A program made the position numbers and the translations under genes. Source: Vagococcus penaei (GTDB lineage: Bacteria > Bacillota > Bacilli > Lactobacillales > Vagococcaceae). Taken from it: 64,000 bases of DNA. Positions 56,012-64,000 of this stretch are shown here, piece by piece. The notes below the pieces were generated by a model. The model was not told where the DNA came from and searched no databases. It saw only the letters and a program-made list of their open reading frames with translations. Positions within the stretch are counted from its first letter, which is position 1. Each line of letters opens with the position of its first letter. The stretch is taken from assembly GCF_001998885.1 (NCBI RefSeq), contig NZ_CP019609.1, forward strand, positions 980,001 through 1,044,000. Direction: 5' to 3'.

Positions 56012-57457
56012 ATGATCCATAAAAAAATACACCATTATGTAGAAAAAAAAGAAACAATGTACCACGAACTAAGCGACCATATTTGGGATTTAGCCGAAAC
56101 TAAATTTCATGAACAGGAATCTGCTCAAGCAATTATTGCCATTTTGATTGATGAAGGCTTTACTGTTGAGACCCACATTGGTGGTATTGAAACTGCCTTT
56201 GTCGCCACTTATGGTACAACTGGACCCCAAATCGGCTTCCTCGGTGAATACGATGCCTTACCCGATTTGTCACAAAAATCAGGCTCAACCCAACAAGAAA
56301 TGAATCCCGAATCTGACTCAACAAGCGGACACGGTTGTGGTCACAATCTCTTAGGGACTGCCTCACTTGCCGCTGCTATCGCGACTCGTGACTACGCTAT
56401 AGAGCACAATATTGATGTTGTGGTTAAGTACTTTGGCTGTCCAGCTGAAGAAGGTGGCTCAGGTAAAACCTTTATGGTGCGTGCTCACGCATTTGACGGC
56501 CTTGATATGGCACTCTGCTGGCATCCAGGAACAGATAATGCCATTATTGGTGCACCAACTCTAGCAAATATTCAAGCTGCGTTTGAATTCAAAGGAAAAA
56601 GTTCGCATGCTGCCAACTCACCAGAAATGGGCCGAAGCGCACTCGATGCTATGGAACTTATGAATGTTGGAGCGAACTATCTTCGTGAACACGTCACACC
56701 AGAAGCTCGTTTCCACTATGCGATTTTAGATGGCGGTGGCCTTTCTCCAAGTGTCGTGCAATCACATGCCAAAGTCCTCTACTTAATTCGAGCACCAAAA
56801 GTCTATCAAGTGAAAGAAATCTATGACCGCATTTGTAAAATTGCTGAAGGTGCTAGTCTAATGACCGAGACAGAAGTTGTCGTTCACTTTGATAAAGCTT
56901 GCTCCAACTATATGCCAAATAAAGTGTATTCTGAAATTATGTCAAAATGTATGATGGAAATCGGGGCACCTAAATTTGACCAAGAGGATTGGGATTATGC
57001 CCAAAAAGTCTATGATAACTTAACTGAAGATGAAAAAAAATTCCGTATGGTACCGCCAATTGGACCAGTCGAAAAGAAATTAATTGTCGAAAATGCGGGA
57101 AAACCGCTAGCTGATTTTGTCTATCCATACAACCCGATGATGGCAAACCTAATCGTCCCTGGCTCTTCTGATGTCGGTGATGTCAGTTGGGTCGTTCCTA
57201 CTGCACAATGTTTAATTGCGACTGAAGTCCAACATACGTCAATGCACTCTTGGCAATGGGTAGCTAATGGTAAATCTGGTATTGCCAAAAAAGGCATGCT
57301 CCAAGCAGCAAAAGTCTTAGCTGCCACCGCAGTTACCGTATTAGAACACCCAAGTTATATAGAAGAAGCCAAAGCGGAATTAAAAGCTATTACTGACCAA
57401 ACTCCTTATCAAAATCCAATTCCTGAAGAGGTTAAACCGAATAGTCTTGATTTTTAA
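56012..57457 (+). CDS. M20-family amidohydrolase, AbgB-like
   Basis: 481 residues, the same length as E. coli AbgB. Metal ligands HGCGHNLLGT, PAEEGGSGKTFMVRA (catalytic Glu pair) and MALCWHPG, and C-terminal HTSMHSWQWVANG. GKSSHAANSPEMGRSALDAMELMNVGANYLREH is the dimerisation domain. AbgB with AbgA hydrolyses p-aminobenzoyl-glutamate; an AbgA partner is not in the window, so the substrate may be a different N-acyl amino acid. GGAGGG precedes the ATG. Confidence 0.85.
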   Translation: MIHKKIHHYVEKKETMYHELSDHIWDLAETKFHEQESAQAIIAILIDEGFTVETHIGGIETAFVATYGTTGPQIGFLGEYDALPDLSQKSGSTQQEMNPESDSTSGHGCGHNLLGTASLAAAIATRDYAIEHNIDVVVKYFGCPAEEGGSGKTFMVRAHAFDGLDMALCWHPGTDNAIIGAPTLANIQAAFEFKGKSSHAANSPEMGRSALDAMELMNVGANYLREHVTPEARFHYAILDGGGLSPSVVQSHAKVLYLIRAPKVYQVKEIYDRICKIAEGASLMTETEVVVHFDKACSNYMPNKVYSEIMSKCMMEIGAPKFDQEDWDYAQKVYDNLTEDEKKFRMVPPIGPVEKKLIVENAGKPLADFVYPYNPMMANLIVPGSSDVGDVSWVVPTAQCLIATEVQHTSMHSWQWVANGKSGIAKKGMLQAAKVLAATAVTVLEHPSYIEEAKAELKAITDQTPYQNPIPEEVKPNSLDF

Positions 57458-57484
57458 CGTCATATTTAATCAGAAATAATAGAT

Positions 57485-57520
57485 AAAAAAGAACTCCAAT
57501 TTGAGGGGTTCTTTTTTATA
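57485..57520 (+). terminator. Terminator after the M20 peptidase gene
   Basis: AAAAAGAACTCC, loop, GGGGTTCTTTTTT: an intrinsic terminator 25 bp after the stop codon, just before the IS3 element. Confidence 0.8.
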
Positions 57521-57655
57521 AAGTTTAATTATGGAATGGCAACACTTTTTTGACAAATATTATAAGGTGTCAAAACATTGGTACTGTTATCCGATTACCC
57601 TTGACCATGAGCCTCTCAAACTGTGACTCTTTCGCGGTGTGTTGACTTATAAAAA

Positions 57656-58492
57656 TCAACCCGCTATCTCACACGTATCACAGTTTGACTCATCCTCAAG
57701 GGAAGCTATCGCTAATCTCTGAGCTCTGATACTAAGCGGAGTGACATAATTCAATGCTCCGTGTATTCTGAAATGATTCCACCAATGAACATAGTCATAA
57801 AGAGCCATAGATAATTCTTTTAGTGTCTCAAACTGATTGGGATAAACGAACTCTGCTTTAAAGGATTTATAAGTTGACTCGGCGACGGCATTATCCCAGG
57901 GATTTCCTTTTCTACTCAACGATCGCTTGATATTAAATGTATTTAGTATGGTATCAATCACTTGGTTATCAAATTCTTTTCCTCTATCAGTATGAAACAA
58001 CTGAATGTTTGTTAAGGCGTACGGAATCGTATAAAATGCCTGTTTAACTAATTCGGCATCTTTTGATGCCCCACAACTAAATCCAATGATTTCTCGATTA
58101 AATAAATCAAGAATTAAACAGACATAGTGCCAACGATTGCCAACCTTGACATAAGTTAAATCGGCGACAACTTTTTCTAATGGCATAACGGAGTTAAAAT
58201 GACGTTTTAATTGATTGGTTATTTTAGACTCATTCACATTAGAAGATACCACCTTAAAATAAGCTTTCGTATACACAGAAACGAGGTTTCTGTGTCGCAT
58301 AATCCTTCTAATTTTTCTTCTACTGAGAATGATGCCTTCTAAACTAAGTGCTTTTTTTATTTTACGAGCGCCATAAGCTTTTTTATTTTGGCGAAAAATC
58401 ATTTCCACAATTTCTTCTAGTTCACTTTCTAGTAATGGCTTCTTTTCCTGATAATAGTAAGTTTGTCTTGATATTTTAAGGACTCGGCACAT
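57656..58492 (-). CDS. IS3-family transposase OrfB (DDE catalytic part)
   Basis: 278 residues as a separate ORF. HTH_21 region (MCRVLKISRQTYYYQE), then the rve integrase core: DLTYVKVGNRWHYVCLILDLFNREIIG has the first Asp, LFHTDRGKEFDN the second, and DNAVAESTYKSFKAEFVY the Glu. Normally made as an OrfAB fusion by -1 slippage at the end of orfA; the -1 frame is open upstream of this ATG for at least 15 codons, which supports the fusion. Confidence 0.93.
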   Translation of the reverse strand: MCRVLKISRQTYYYQEKKPLLESELEEIVEMIFRQNKKAYGARKIKKALSLEGIILSRRKIRRIMRHRNLVSVYTKAYFKVVSSNVNESKITNQLKRHFNSVMPLEKVVADLTYVKVGNRWHYVCLILDLFNREIIGFSCGASKDAELVKQAFYTIPYALTNIQLFHTDRGKEFDNQVIDTILNTFNIKRSLSRKGNPWDNAVAESTYKSFKAEFVYPNQFETLKELSMALYDYVHWWNHFRIHGALNYVTPLSIRAQRLAIASLEDESNCDTCEIAG

Positions 58493-58527
58493 CGCTGATA
58501 TAGAATATTTATGTTTGTTGGCTTTAA

Positions 58528-58821
<294 letters not shown>

Positions 58822-59093
58822 GACATTTCCTCCAGTGTGTTTTCTTATTCTCATCACACCTTATTTTTTCTGTCTAGTCAAGTGTAGCCTATCCATTACT
58901 TATCTCGAGTATAAACATAGCTAAATGTTCATTTACATTCTCCTATCCTTTAATGACCTGTTGACCTAAAAACTAGCCAAAAAAATACAGTCACTTATTC
59001 CGATAGGTTTATCGAAAAAATAACTGCTCAGTATTTATTGTTTCCTAATTCACAAGTTTCCAACTACCCTAAAAATTTTTGAATTGTTTCGCT

Positions 59094-59297
59094 CTATTTT
59101 GATATAAAAAAAACGATTATCCCTACCATTACAGTAGCAATACCAGATAAAAATTGGCCAATTCCAGAAGCTTGACCAGTTAAAATAAAATCAACTAGTC
59201 CTTTAATTTTTTTATTATTTTTAAAATCTGTTTTAATTCTATAAACTCCCCAAGCTGTTAATAAACTACCAAATAGTATTAAAATGATACTAGGCAT
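59094..59297 (-). CDS. Small two-helix membrane protein, unknown
   Basis: 67 residues from MPSIILILFGSLL; this ATG is eight bases after AAAGGA. Two membrane helices (about 3-20 and 45-65) with a basic loop (KTDFKNNKKIKG). Not recognised; might be a small accessory or toxin-like membrane protein, but nothing supports a specific role. Confidence 0.5.
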   Translation of the reverse strand: MPSIILILFGSLLTAWGVYRIKTDFKNNKKIKGLVDFILTGQASGIGQFLSGIATVMVGIIVFFISK

Positions 59298-59503
59298 TAC
59301 AATCATTCCTTTCTTTTTTTAATATAACAAATATTTAATACTTTTAAATGGTACTAAAGACAGATTTTATTATTTTTTTTATAATAAATTATTTATTTTA
59401 TAAATGCTATTTATTTATTTTAAATAACAAAATTAATTTAATTATGTACTCTAAACCTATCAAAATCCCCCTAATTATCATATACTATCTGACCTACTAC
59501 CTA

Positions 59504-60000
59504 TTAAAACTTAAACCAATACCGATTAACCCACTTATTAGCGACTACATCATATAGCTTGTTTTCTAACAGATCCCTATTCGTTAAAATAATGCGATTT
59601 GAGCCTATATTACTCTCATCACAAGTAACTAAAATTTGACTTAAATCTATCTTTTCCGCTTCTTTAAGTGTGGCCTTTAATATCGCTTTCCCATAACCTT
59701 TTTGTCTTTCAGACAAACAAATCACGTGCCAAATATACCCACCATCAGGAAGTTTAATAAGCATAATAGAATCTAAAATAGGACGTCCATTTAATCTATC
59801 ATACTTATCTTTGGCAAGTAGATAAATAAAATTAAAATCTACATCTTTGTCCAATTCTTTCAAAAGAGGTTCCTTTGAAACTAAAGCCTCTAAAGAATAA
59901 AAACCGATTGAAGCACGTTTACTCACATCTTATTTTTTCCACATTAAAGCCAACTCTTTTACTGCATTTTACCAATAAAAAAAAGACAAAGTATCGAAAT
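59504..60000 (-). pseudogene. IS1182 relic fused in frame to the C-terminal half of a GNAT acetyltransferase
   Basis: The 140-residue ORF (59504-59926) begins with IGFYSLEALVSKEPLL and runs to about residue 60 (IMLIKLP), closely similar to the first 60 residues of the IS1182 transposase at 62466-63944. It then becomes GGYIWHVICLSERQKGYGKA and ESNIGSNRIILTNRDLLENK, the acetyl-CoA-binding half of a GNAT enzyme. The junction is near 59746. The noncoding end to about 60000 matches the IS1182 end (GACAAAGTATC). The original ATG frame is closed by a stop, leaving a GTG start with a weak ribosome site, so expression is doubtful. Confidence 0.7.
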
Positions 60001-60088
60001 TAATCAATATTTTGTCTACAGTTTGAAGCACGTTTTATAAAACTTGATTTTTATTTATTCTAAACAATACTATCATTCACTATCATTT

Positions 60089-61033
60089 CTATTCATAAAA
60101 TTCATCTTGCTCCCTCGCTTCTTCTAGTTCCCAATCATCTAATATATGATCCCAGTCTTCTACATTACCTTCTGTAATAATCACATCTTCTGGTTCTACC
60201 TTAGATGTAACAGACGGATTAGTGACTTCTTGTTTTACCTCACTACTTTCAATTATCTTTTCTTCTTCAGGATAAGCATCTTCATACTCGATATTATAAT
60301 AAGTTCGATATGATTTTATTCCTATCAGATTATTTTCTTCAGACACTAGTTGCAGTCGAAATTCATCCTCTATCACAGTGACATTGTCTGAAAATTTAAG
60401 TTCTACAACTCCTGTCAACTCTCCTGTGGTCTCATCATAAGTAACTTCTTTTAATGGATAAAAATAAAAATAAACTTCATCTGCATTCACACGAAATCGA
60501 TTTAATTTTAATTCTTTCTTTAGAGGATATTCATCTTCTTCTTCTGAGTCCTTCAAAAATAATTGAAAGGTTACTAAAAACTTCTGTCCATTTTTAAGAC
60601 GATATCTTTTTTGTGGCTCTTCAGACTCATCAAGCTCACTTTTTTCTCGAATAATCTCATTTCCATCACTGTCTTTAAAAGAATATAATTTAGCAGCGTA
60701 TTTTAATTTCTCTTGTTTCTTCGCATATTCTTCATTTTCTTTTTCTCGTTTCATAGCTTCTTGTTCTTCTGTTGTTGGTATACTACCCGCAGTTAACATG
60801 ACAATCGTAAAAACAATCGCTACGAGCCACCCAATCCCCTTGTAACGTTCTGATTCACAAAACAGAGCATAAATAAAAAATAAGCCTAACGGTAAAAATG
60901 GATTCATTAAATACCCCGTGAACATATATATAAATAAAATTCCTACAAACATTAAAATAACAAAAAACCATAAACTATATAAAATGGCCATTGTATCAGC
61001 AATATTTTGGAAAAACTTCCTTGTAAAATTCAT
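60089..61033 (-). CDS. Unknown membrane protein with large acidic cytoplasmic domain
   Basis: 314 residues. Three to four hydrophobic segments in the first 85 residues (including WFFVILMFVGILFIYMF and GWLVAIVFTIVMLTAG), then a Glu/Lys-rich helix, a beta-rich domain of about 110 residues (KFLVTFQLFLKD... TGELTGVVELKFSD) and a very acidic C-terminal tail. Not recognised. Carries the charged low-complexity tail of many accessory-region proteins. No partner gene is evident. Confidence 0.6.
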   Translation of the reverse strand: MNFTRKFFQNIADTMAILYSLWFFVILMFVGILFIYMFTGYLMNPFLPLGLFFIYALFCESERYKGIGWLVAIVFTIVMLTAGSIPTTEEQEAMKREKENEEYAKKQEKLKYAAKLYSFKDSDGNEIIREKSELDESEEPQKRYRLKNGQKFLVTFQLFLKDSEEEDEYPLKKELKLNRFRVNADEVYFYFYPLKEVTYDETTGELTGVVELKFSDNVTVIEDEFRLQLVSEENNLIGIKSYRTYYNIEYEDAYPEEEKIIESSEVKQEVTNPSVTSKVEPEDVIITEGNVEDWDHILDDWELEEAREQDEFYE

Positions 61034-61087
61034 TCATAAACTCCCAACAAACATTTTTTTATAATTATAGAAAATAAGTGACACGTC

Positions 61088-61207
61088 TTAGCGTTTCACT
61101 TTTTGATCTTCCACAACTGCACCCATTTTATCGAAAGCGAGTGAGTTACCCTCCGAAATACCCAATGATCCGCCACCACCAAACTTAGTATCAACTATCC
61201 CATCCAT
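61088..61207 (-). CDS. Small ORF (39 aa), overlaps the preceding small gene
   Basis: MDGIVDTKFGGGGSLG... ending AVVEDQKVKR. It begins inside the 3' end of the 32-residue ORF (17-nt overlap, +1 frame) with no separate ribosome site, so it would rely on coupling. It may be the true continuation of that gene after a frameshift. No family recognised. Confidence 0.35.
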   Translation of the reverse strand: MDGIVDTKFGGGGSLGISEGNSLAFDKMGAVVEDQKVKR

Positions 61208-61289
61208 TTAATGGGTCTTTTCCCTTAGCACGTAACTGAGCATTTTTAATACGAATTTCTTCAGATTTCAATAATTTTTTCCCGACCAT
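61191..61289 (-). CDS. Small ORF (32 aa) with strong ribosome site
   Basis: MVGKKLLKSEEIRIKNAQLR... ending LNGWDS, preceded by GGAGGG at seven bases. Basic, helix-prone. Together with the overlapping ORF at 61088-61207 it forms a possible two-gene or frameshifted coding unit. Function unknown; not linked to a recognisable secretion or phage locus in this window. Confidence 0.45.
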   Translation of the reverse strand: MVGKKLLKSEEIRIKNAQLRAKGKDPLNGWDS

Positions 61290-61839
61290 AAAAATCCCTC
61301 CATTTCTTTTTAATTTACAATTACTCAGTAAAAAAGACGTCATACAATTAGTTAAATTTCATCAATCAAATCACTAAAAAAACATGGAATTTATTACAAA
61401 CAATTCATACTTATACCAACCAAAAATAGCGAAATTTCTATGTTATTTACTACTTAACAGTAACTAAATAACTTTTCCCACTTTGGTTTTTATACATCAG
61501 TAATCCTTAAGCATTTTGAAAGTAGTAATCAACATATCATCCAACAAACCATTGACATTAATTTGAAAATATTACTTGTCGTTATCAAAAAAGTCTTCAA
61601 GATTAGCATAAAATGATAAATTTTATACTGATAGGCATAATGACTAATTGATTTTTTCCTAATTTTTGCTGACACATATAAAATTAGCAAATTCATTCAA
61701 TGAGGTTCTTATTATAGACTGACTCTAAACACATCTATCATACGATTTCTCAACGTACCATCAGAATCGATAAAAGCTAACAATTAATGTTGCTTAAAAA
61801 AATACCTACCACTATACAACCATTGTCTAATCATTGGAA
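61290..61839. other. Long AT-rich stretch without a clear gene
   Basis: About 550 bp between small genes. I see no coding sequence with a ribosome site, RNA gene or terminator of note. Confidence 0.5.
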
Positions 61840-61938
61840 TTACCTTTTAAATACGACAAAGTAGTTATAATTAAGACTATGTTCAAAATATCGGATGAAT
61901 TCTTCGAATTTTAAGCAAGGGGCTTCAAATGATAGCAT
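61840..61938 (-). CDS. Possible small protein (32 aa) with consensus ribosome site
   Basis: MLSFEAPCLKFEEFI... ending FVVFKR. GGAGGTG lies seven bases before the ATG, the best ribosome site in the region. Short aromatic-rich peptide; no family recognised. The same DNA in another frame (61911-62153) was rejected. Confidence 0.35.
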   Translation of the reverse strand: MLSFEAPCLKFEEFIRYFEHSLNYNYFVVFKR

Positions 61939-62036
61939 AATAGCGCACCTCCGATAGCGTCCAGTTTAATACTATAGCTATTTAATACATACTTTATTTC
62001 ACTTATCATACCACAACCGAAACTTCTATCAGATAA

Positions 62037-62058
62037 ATCATTCGATAAATGATATAAT
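62037..62058 (+). promoter_or_regulatory. Promoter/operator of small gene at 62097
   Basis: TATAAT at 62053-62058 preceded directly by a dyad TCATT-CGATA-AATGA (62037-62051), a likely repressor site overlapping the promoter. Confidence 0.5.
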
Positions 62059-62096
62059 AATTGTACTATTAATAAAAAATGAAAAGAGGGATTTCT

Positions 62097-62291
62097 ATGT
62101 CTGATAACCATGGTATAGTACCAAATATTCCGATACCAACACCCGATTCTCATCAGGACGTACCTAAGGAAATCATTTTAAAAGACAATTTTAATCAAGA
62201 CCGCTTGAAGCACCTAAACGATGGTCCTATTGGGTTTATTTTACCTGACGAGATAAAAGTCAAAGATAAAAAAGAGAAAGGTCGTATTTAG
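62097..62291 (+). CDS. Small Pro/Asp-rich protein (64 aa), unknown
   Basis: Starts at MSDNHGIVPNIPIPT after AGAGGG; a longer in-frame start is not supported. Pro-rich N-terminus, then LKDNFNQDRLKHLNDGPIG and a Lys-rich end. No membrane segment. Family not recognised. Its own promoter with a dyad supports a real gene. Confidence 0.55.
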   Translation: MSDNHGIVPNIPIPTPDSHQDVPKEIILKDNFNQDRLKHLNDGPIGFILPDEIKVKDKKEKGRI

Positions 62292-62448
62292 TTAAAGCAT
62301 TATAAGACAAAATCACTACTTTTTACATCATTTCACAAAAATAGTATGTCAGCCTAATATATTTTATCTAGTTCACCCTTACTAGTTTATTTTAGTTAAA
62401 GGTTTTGATGAATTAATTAATATTTCACTCAATGTACTACTAAATGAA

Positions 62449-64000
62449 AAGCATGCGACACTTGTTTAAACAAGTATCGCATGCTTCAGATTGAAGACAA
62501 ACCAGTTGCTCATAAAGGGTAATTGGTTTGTTTTTTTGTATCTTATCATTATTTTTGATAAAATTCCCAAAATAGATAAAAAAATAGAGCCCTTCAGGTC
62601 TCTTAATTTAAGCATTTTTGCTAATTTTTTAATGTTAAGGCATGCGAAAGTGAGCCCAATTTTCATGTGCATTTTTTCTTTCCCAATTAAATTAGTGTAA
62701 CGTAAGCCATGAAATTCTTTTGCCGTTCCAAATAATCGCTCAATTGTTTGTTTTCGATTATTATATATAGCTTTCATTCCAAGGGAATGACGTATGTCTT
62801 CACAACGTTCCATATCATTTTCCCATAAATGTCGTTGAATTAATTTCCTCTTTTCTTTTGACTCAGTACAATAGGCAATCAAAGGGCATTGACTACAATC
62901 AGACGTATTACTTTTGTATTCACGATATCCGTCTCTGTTAGTTGTTGTATAGCTTAAAATTTTCACATTAGGGCAGATATATTGATCGTAGTATTCATCG
63001 TAAACATAATCATGTTTTTTATAAAATCCTTTTTTGGTCATAGGTCTTTTATATGGAAAAATAGGTGTTAAATTATTTTGAAATAATAAATGGGCTATAC
63101 CAGGTGTTTTGTATCCAGCGTCCATTACTAATTTATCTAAGGTAAAGTGACTTTGTAATTTATTATAGATATCGATGAATGTCCGACTATCATGTTGATT
63201 ACCAGGATGAGTTGTATATCCTAAAACCCAACCATTCTTGTCACATGCTACTTGTGCAGCATAAGCAAAAACCTGTTTATGCTCTCCTTTATGGAACCAA
63301 CCACTCTCATCATCTGTTTTACTAATTTTTTTATGTTTTACCTGATTTTCACTTTCCTCTCTTCTTTTTAAGGGCTTTTTTAATCTTTTTTCTCTATCTA
63401 TTTCAACTTCTTTTTGTAGTGATTCCACATAAAAAAGAGTTTCTTCAGTAACTTCGTTACTTTCATATTTTTTATTATTTGCATGTGCTTTTATATGAGT
63501 ACCATCAATAAATACTTCAGAAGTATCCACTAATTCAGCTTCAATACACTGTTCTAATATGCCGTAAAATATTTGTTCAAAGATATCTGTACCACGAAAT
63601 CTTCTAGAATAATTTTTGCCAAAGGTTGAGAAGTGAGGAACAGCATCTTCGATATCCAAACCTAAAAACCAGCGATAAGCCATGTTAACCTCAACATCTT
63701 TAATAGTTTGTCTCATACTTTTTATACCATAAAGATACTGAATCAACGGAAGTTTAATTAATAGAACCGGATCTATACTAGGGCGGCCATTTGATTCATC
63801 GTATTTATCTTCAACTAACTTATAAATAAAATTAAAATCTACATATTTATCAATATCTCTTAATAGATGTTCCTTGGGAACTAAATCTTCTAGAGAATAA
63901 AAACCAATTTGATTACGTTTGCTCATATCTTGTTTTTTTAGCATGGAAGCAACTCCTTTTCTCTATTTTACCAAGAAAAAAAGACAAAGTATCAAATTTT
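62449..64000 (-). mobile_element. IS1182-family insertion sequence (may run past the window end)
   Basis: The transposase gene is bracketed on the left by the near-perfect palindrome AAGCATGCGACACTTG/CAAGTATCGCATGCTT (62449-62486) and on the right by GACAAAGTATCAAATT at the window end. The left GACACTTGT and the inverted right GATACTTTGT look like terminal repeat halves. The same right-end sequence occurs in the relic at 59980-60000. Boundaries approximate. Confidence 0.7.
62466..63944 (-). CDS. IS1182-family DDE transposase
   Basis: 492 residues. N-terminal DUF772-type domain (IGFYSLEDLVPKEHLL, YGIKSMRQTIKDVE), first Asp in EVFIDGTHIKAHANN, second in LVMDAGYKTPG, a Cys cluster in CPNVKILSYTT / CSQCPLIAYC, and Glu in IERLFGTAKEFHGLRY. 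AAGGAG precedes the ATG. Intact and presumably active. A terminator-like hairpin (ACAAACCAGTT/AATTGGTTTGTTTTTTT) overlaps the gene's 3' end. Confidence 0.93.
   Translation of the reverse strand: MLKKQDMSKRNQIGFYSLEDLVPKEHLLRDIDKYVDFNFIYKLVEDKYDESNGRPSIDPVLLIKLPLIQYLYGIKSMRQTIKDVEVNMAYRWFLGLDIEDAVPHFSTFGKNYSRRFRGTDIFEQIFYGILEQCIEAELVDTSEVFIDGTHIKAHANNKKYESNEVTEETLFYVESLQKEVEIDREKRLKKPLKRREESENQVKHKKISKTDDESGWFHKGEHKQVFAYAAQVACDKNGWVLGYTTHPGNQHDSRTFIDIYNKLQSHFTLDKLVMDAGYKTPGIAHLLFQNNLTPIFPYKRPMTKKGFYKKHDYVYDEYYDQYICPNVKILSYTTTNRDGYREYKSNTSDCSQCPLIAYCTESKEKRKLIQRHLWENDMERCEDIRHSLGMKAIYNNRKQTIERLFGTAKEFHGLRYTNLIGKEKMHMKIGLTFACLNIKKLAKMLKLRDLKGSIFLSILGILSKIMIRYKKTNQLPFMSNWFVFNLKHAILV

Noticed and set aside
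61911-62153. 80-residue minus-strand ORF ending in a possible double-glycine peptide (LDAIGG)
   Set aside because: No ribosome site at its starts and it overlaps antisense to the small gene at 62097; the GGAGGTG within it belongs to another frame (61938).

Overview
The window is AT-rich, low-GC Firmicute DNA, most likely from Lactobacillales near Vagococcus/Enterococcus. This is inferred from the canonical AGGAGG-type ribosome binding sites, the ung-pta-tsaE order, the Streptococcus/Enterococcus-type II-A CRISPR-Cas locus, and the Rgg-, CtsR- and LURP-like genes. It is mostly chromosome, with an IS-rich accessory stretch at the right end (about 57.5-64 kb).

Left part (0.1-9.3 kb): a heterodimeric ABC exporter (minus strand) follows a 33-codon leader peptide and an intrinsic terminator, which looks like ribosome-controlled attenuation. 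Next come a YadGH-type ABC-2 exporter that is unusually like the enterobacterial proteins, and an ArsR repressor with a palindromic operator divergent from a DUF1541 lipoprotein. A FabK-like flavoenzyme and an unrecognised 411-residue membrane protein close this part.

9.8-15.4 kb: thiolase, 3-hydroxybutyryl-CoA dehydrogenase, crotonase and a two-subunit CoA-transferase form a short-chain acyl-CoA operon, with a divergent LysR regulator. An identical 48-bp promoter module (19-bp element plus cre-like palindrome at fixed spacing) precedes both this operon and the membrane protein/FabK-like pair, so the two units are probably one regulon.

15.5-26.2 kb: a secreted Cys-rich protein with an A AAA AAG slippery heptamer, then a complete II-A CRISPR-Cas system. 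It has 55 intact repeats plus one degenerate terminal repeat, 55 spacers, a leader, csn2, cas2, cas1, cas9 and a divergent tracrRNA with its own promoter. Some spacers translate to phage-like peptides.

26.3-57.5 kb: housekeeping and transport genes: a P1B-type ATPase, an SppA-RDD-DUF4064 operon, hsp20 under a CtsR-type operator, several MFS transporters with adjacent regulators (Rgg-like, PrfA-like Crp/Fnr), deoC, a SorC-family regulator, an acetoin/diacetyl reductase, CorA, ung-pta-tsaE, a frameshifted exoA, murB, a CLC-F-like channel and an AbgB-like M20 peptidase. A strong orphan promoter followed by a terminator at 42.7-42.85 kb marks a candidate small RNA.

57.5-64 kb: an intact IS3-family element, an IS1182 relic fused in frame to half an acetyltransferase, small unknown genes, and an IS1182-family element running to the window end.
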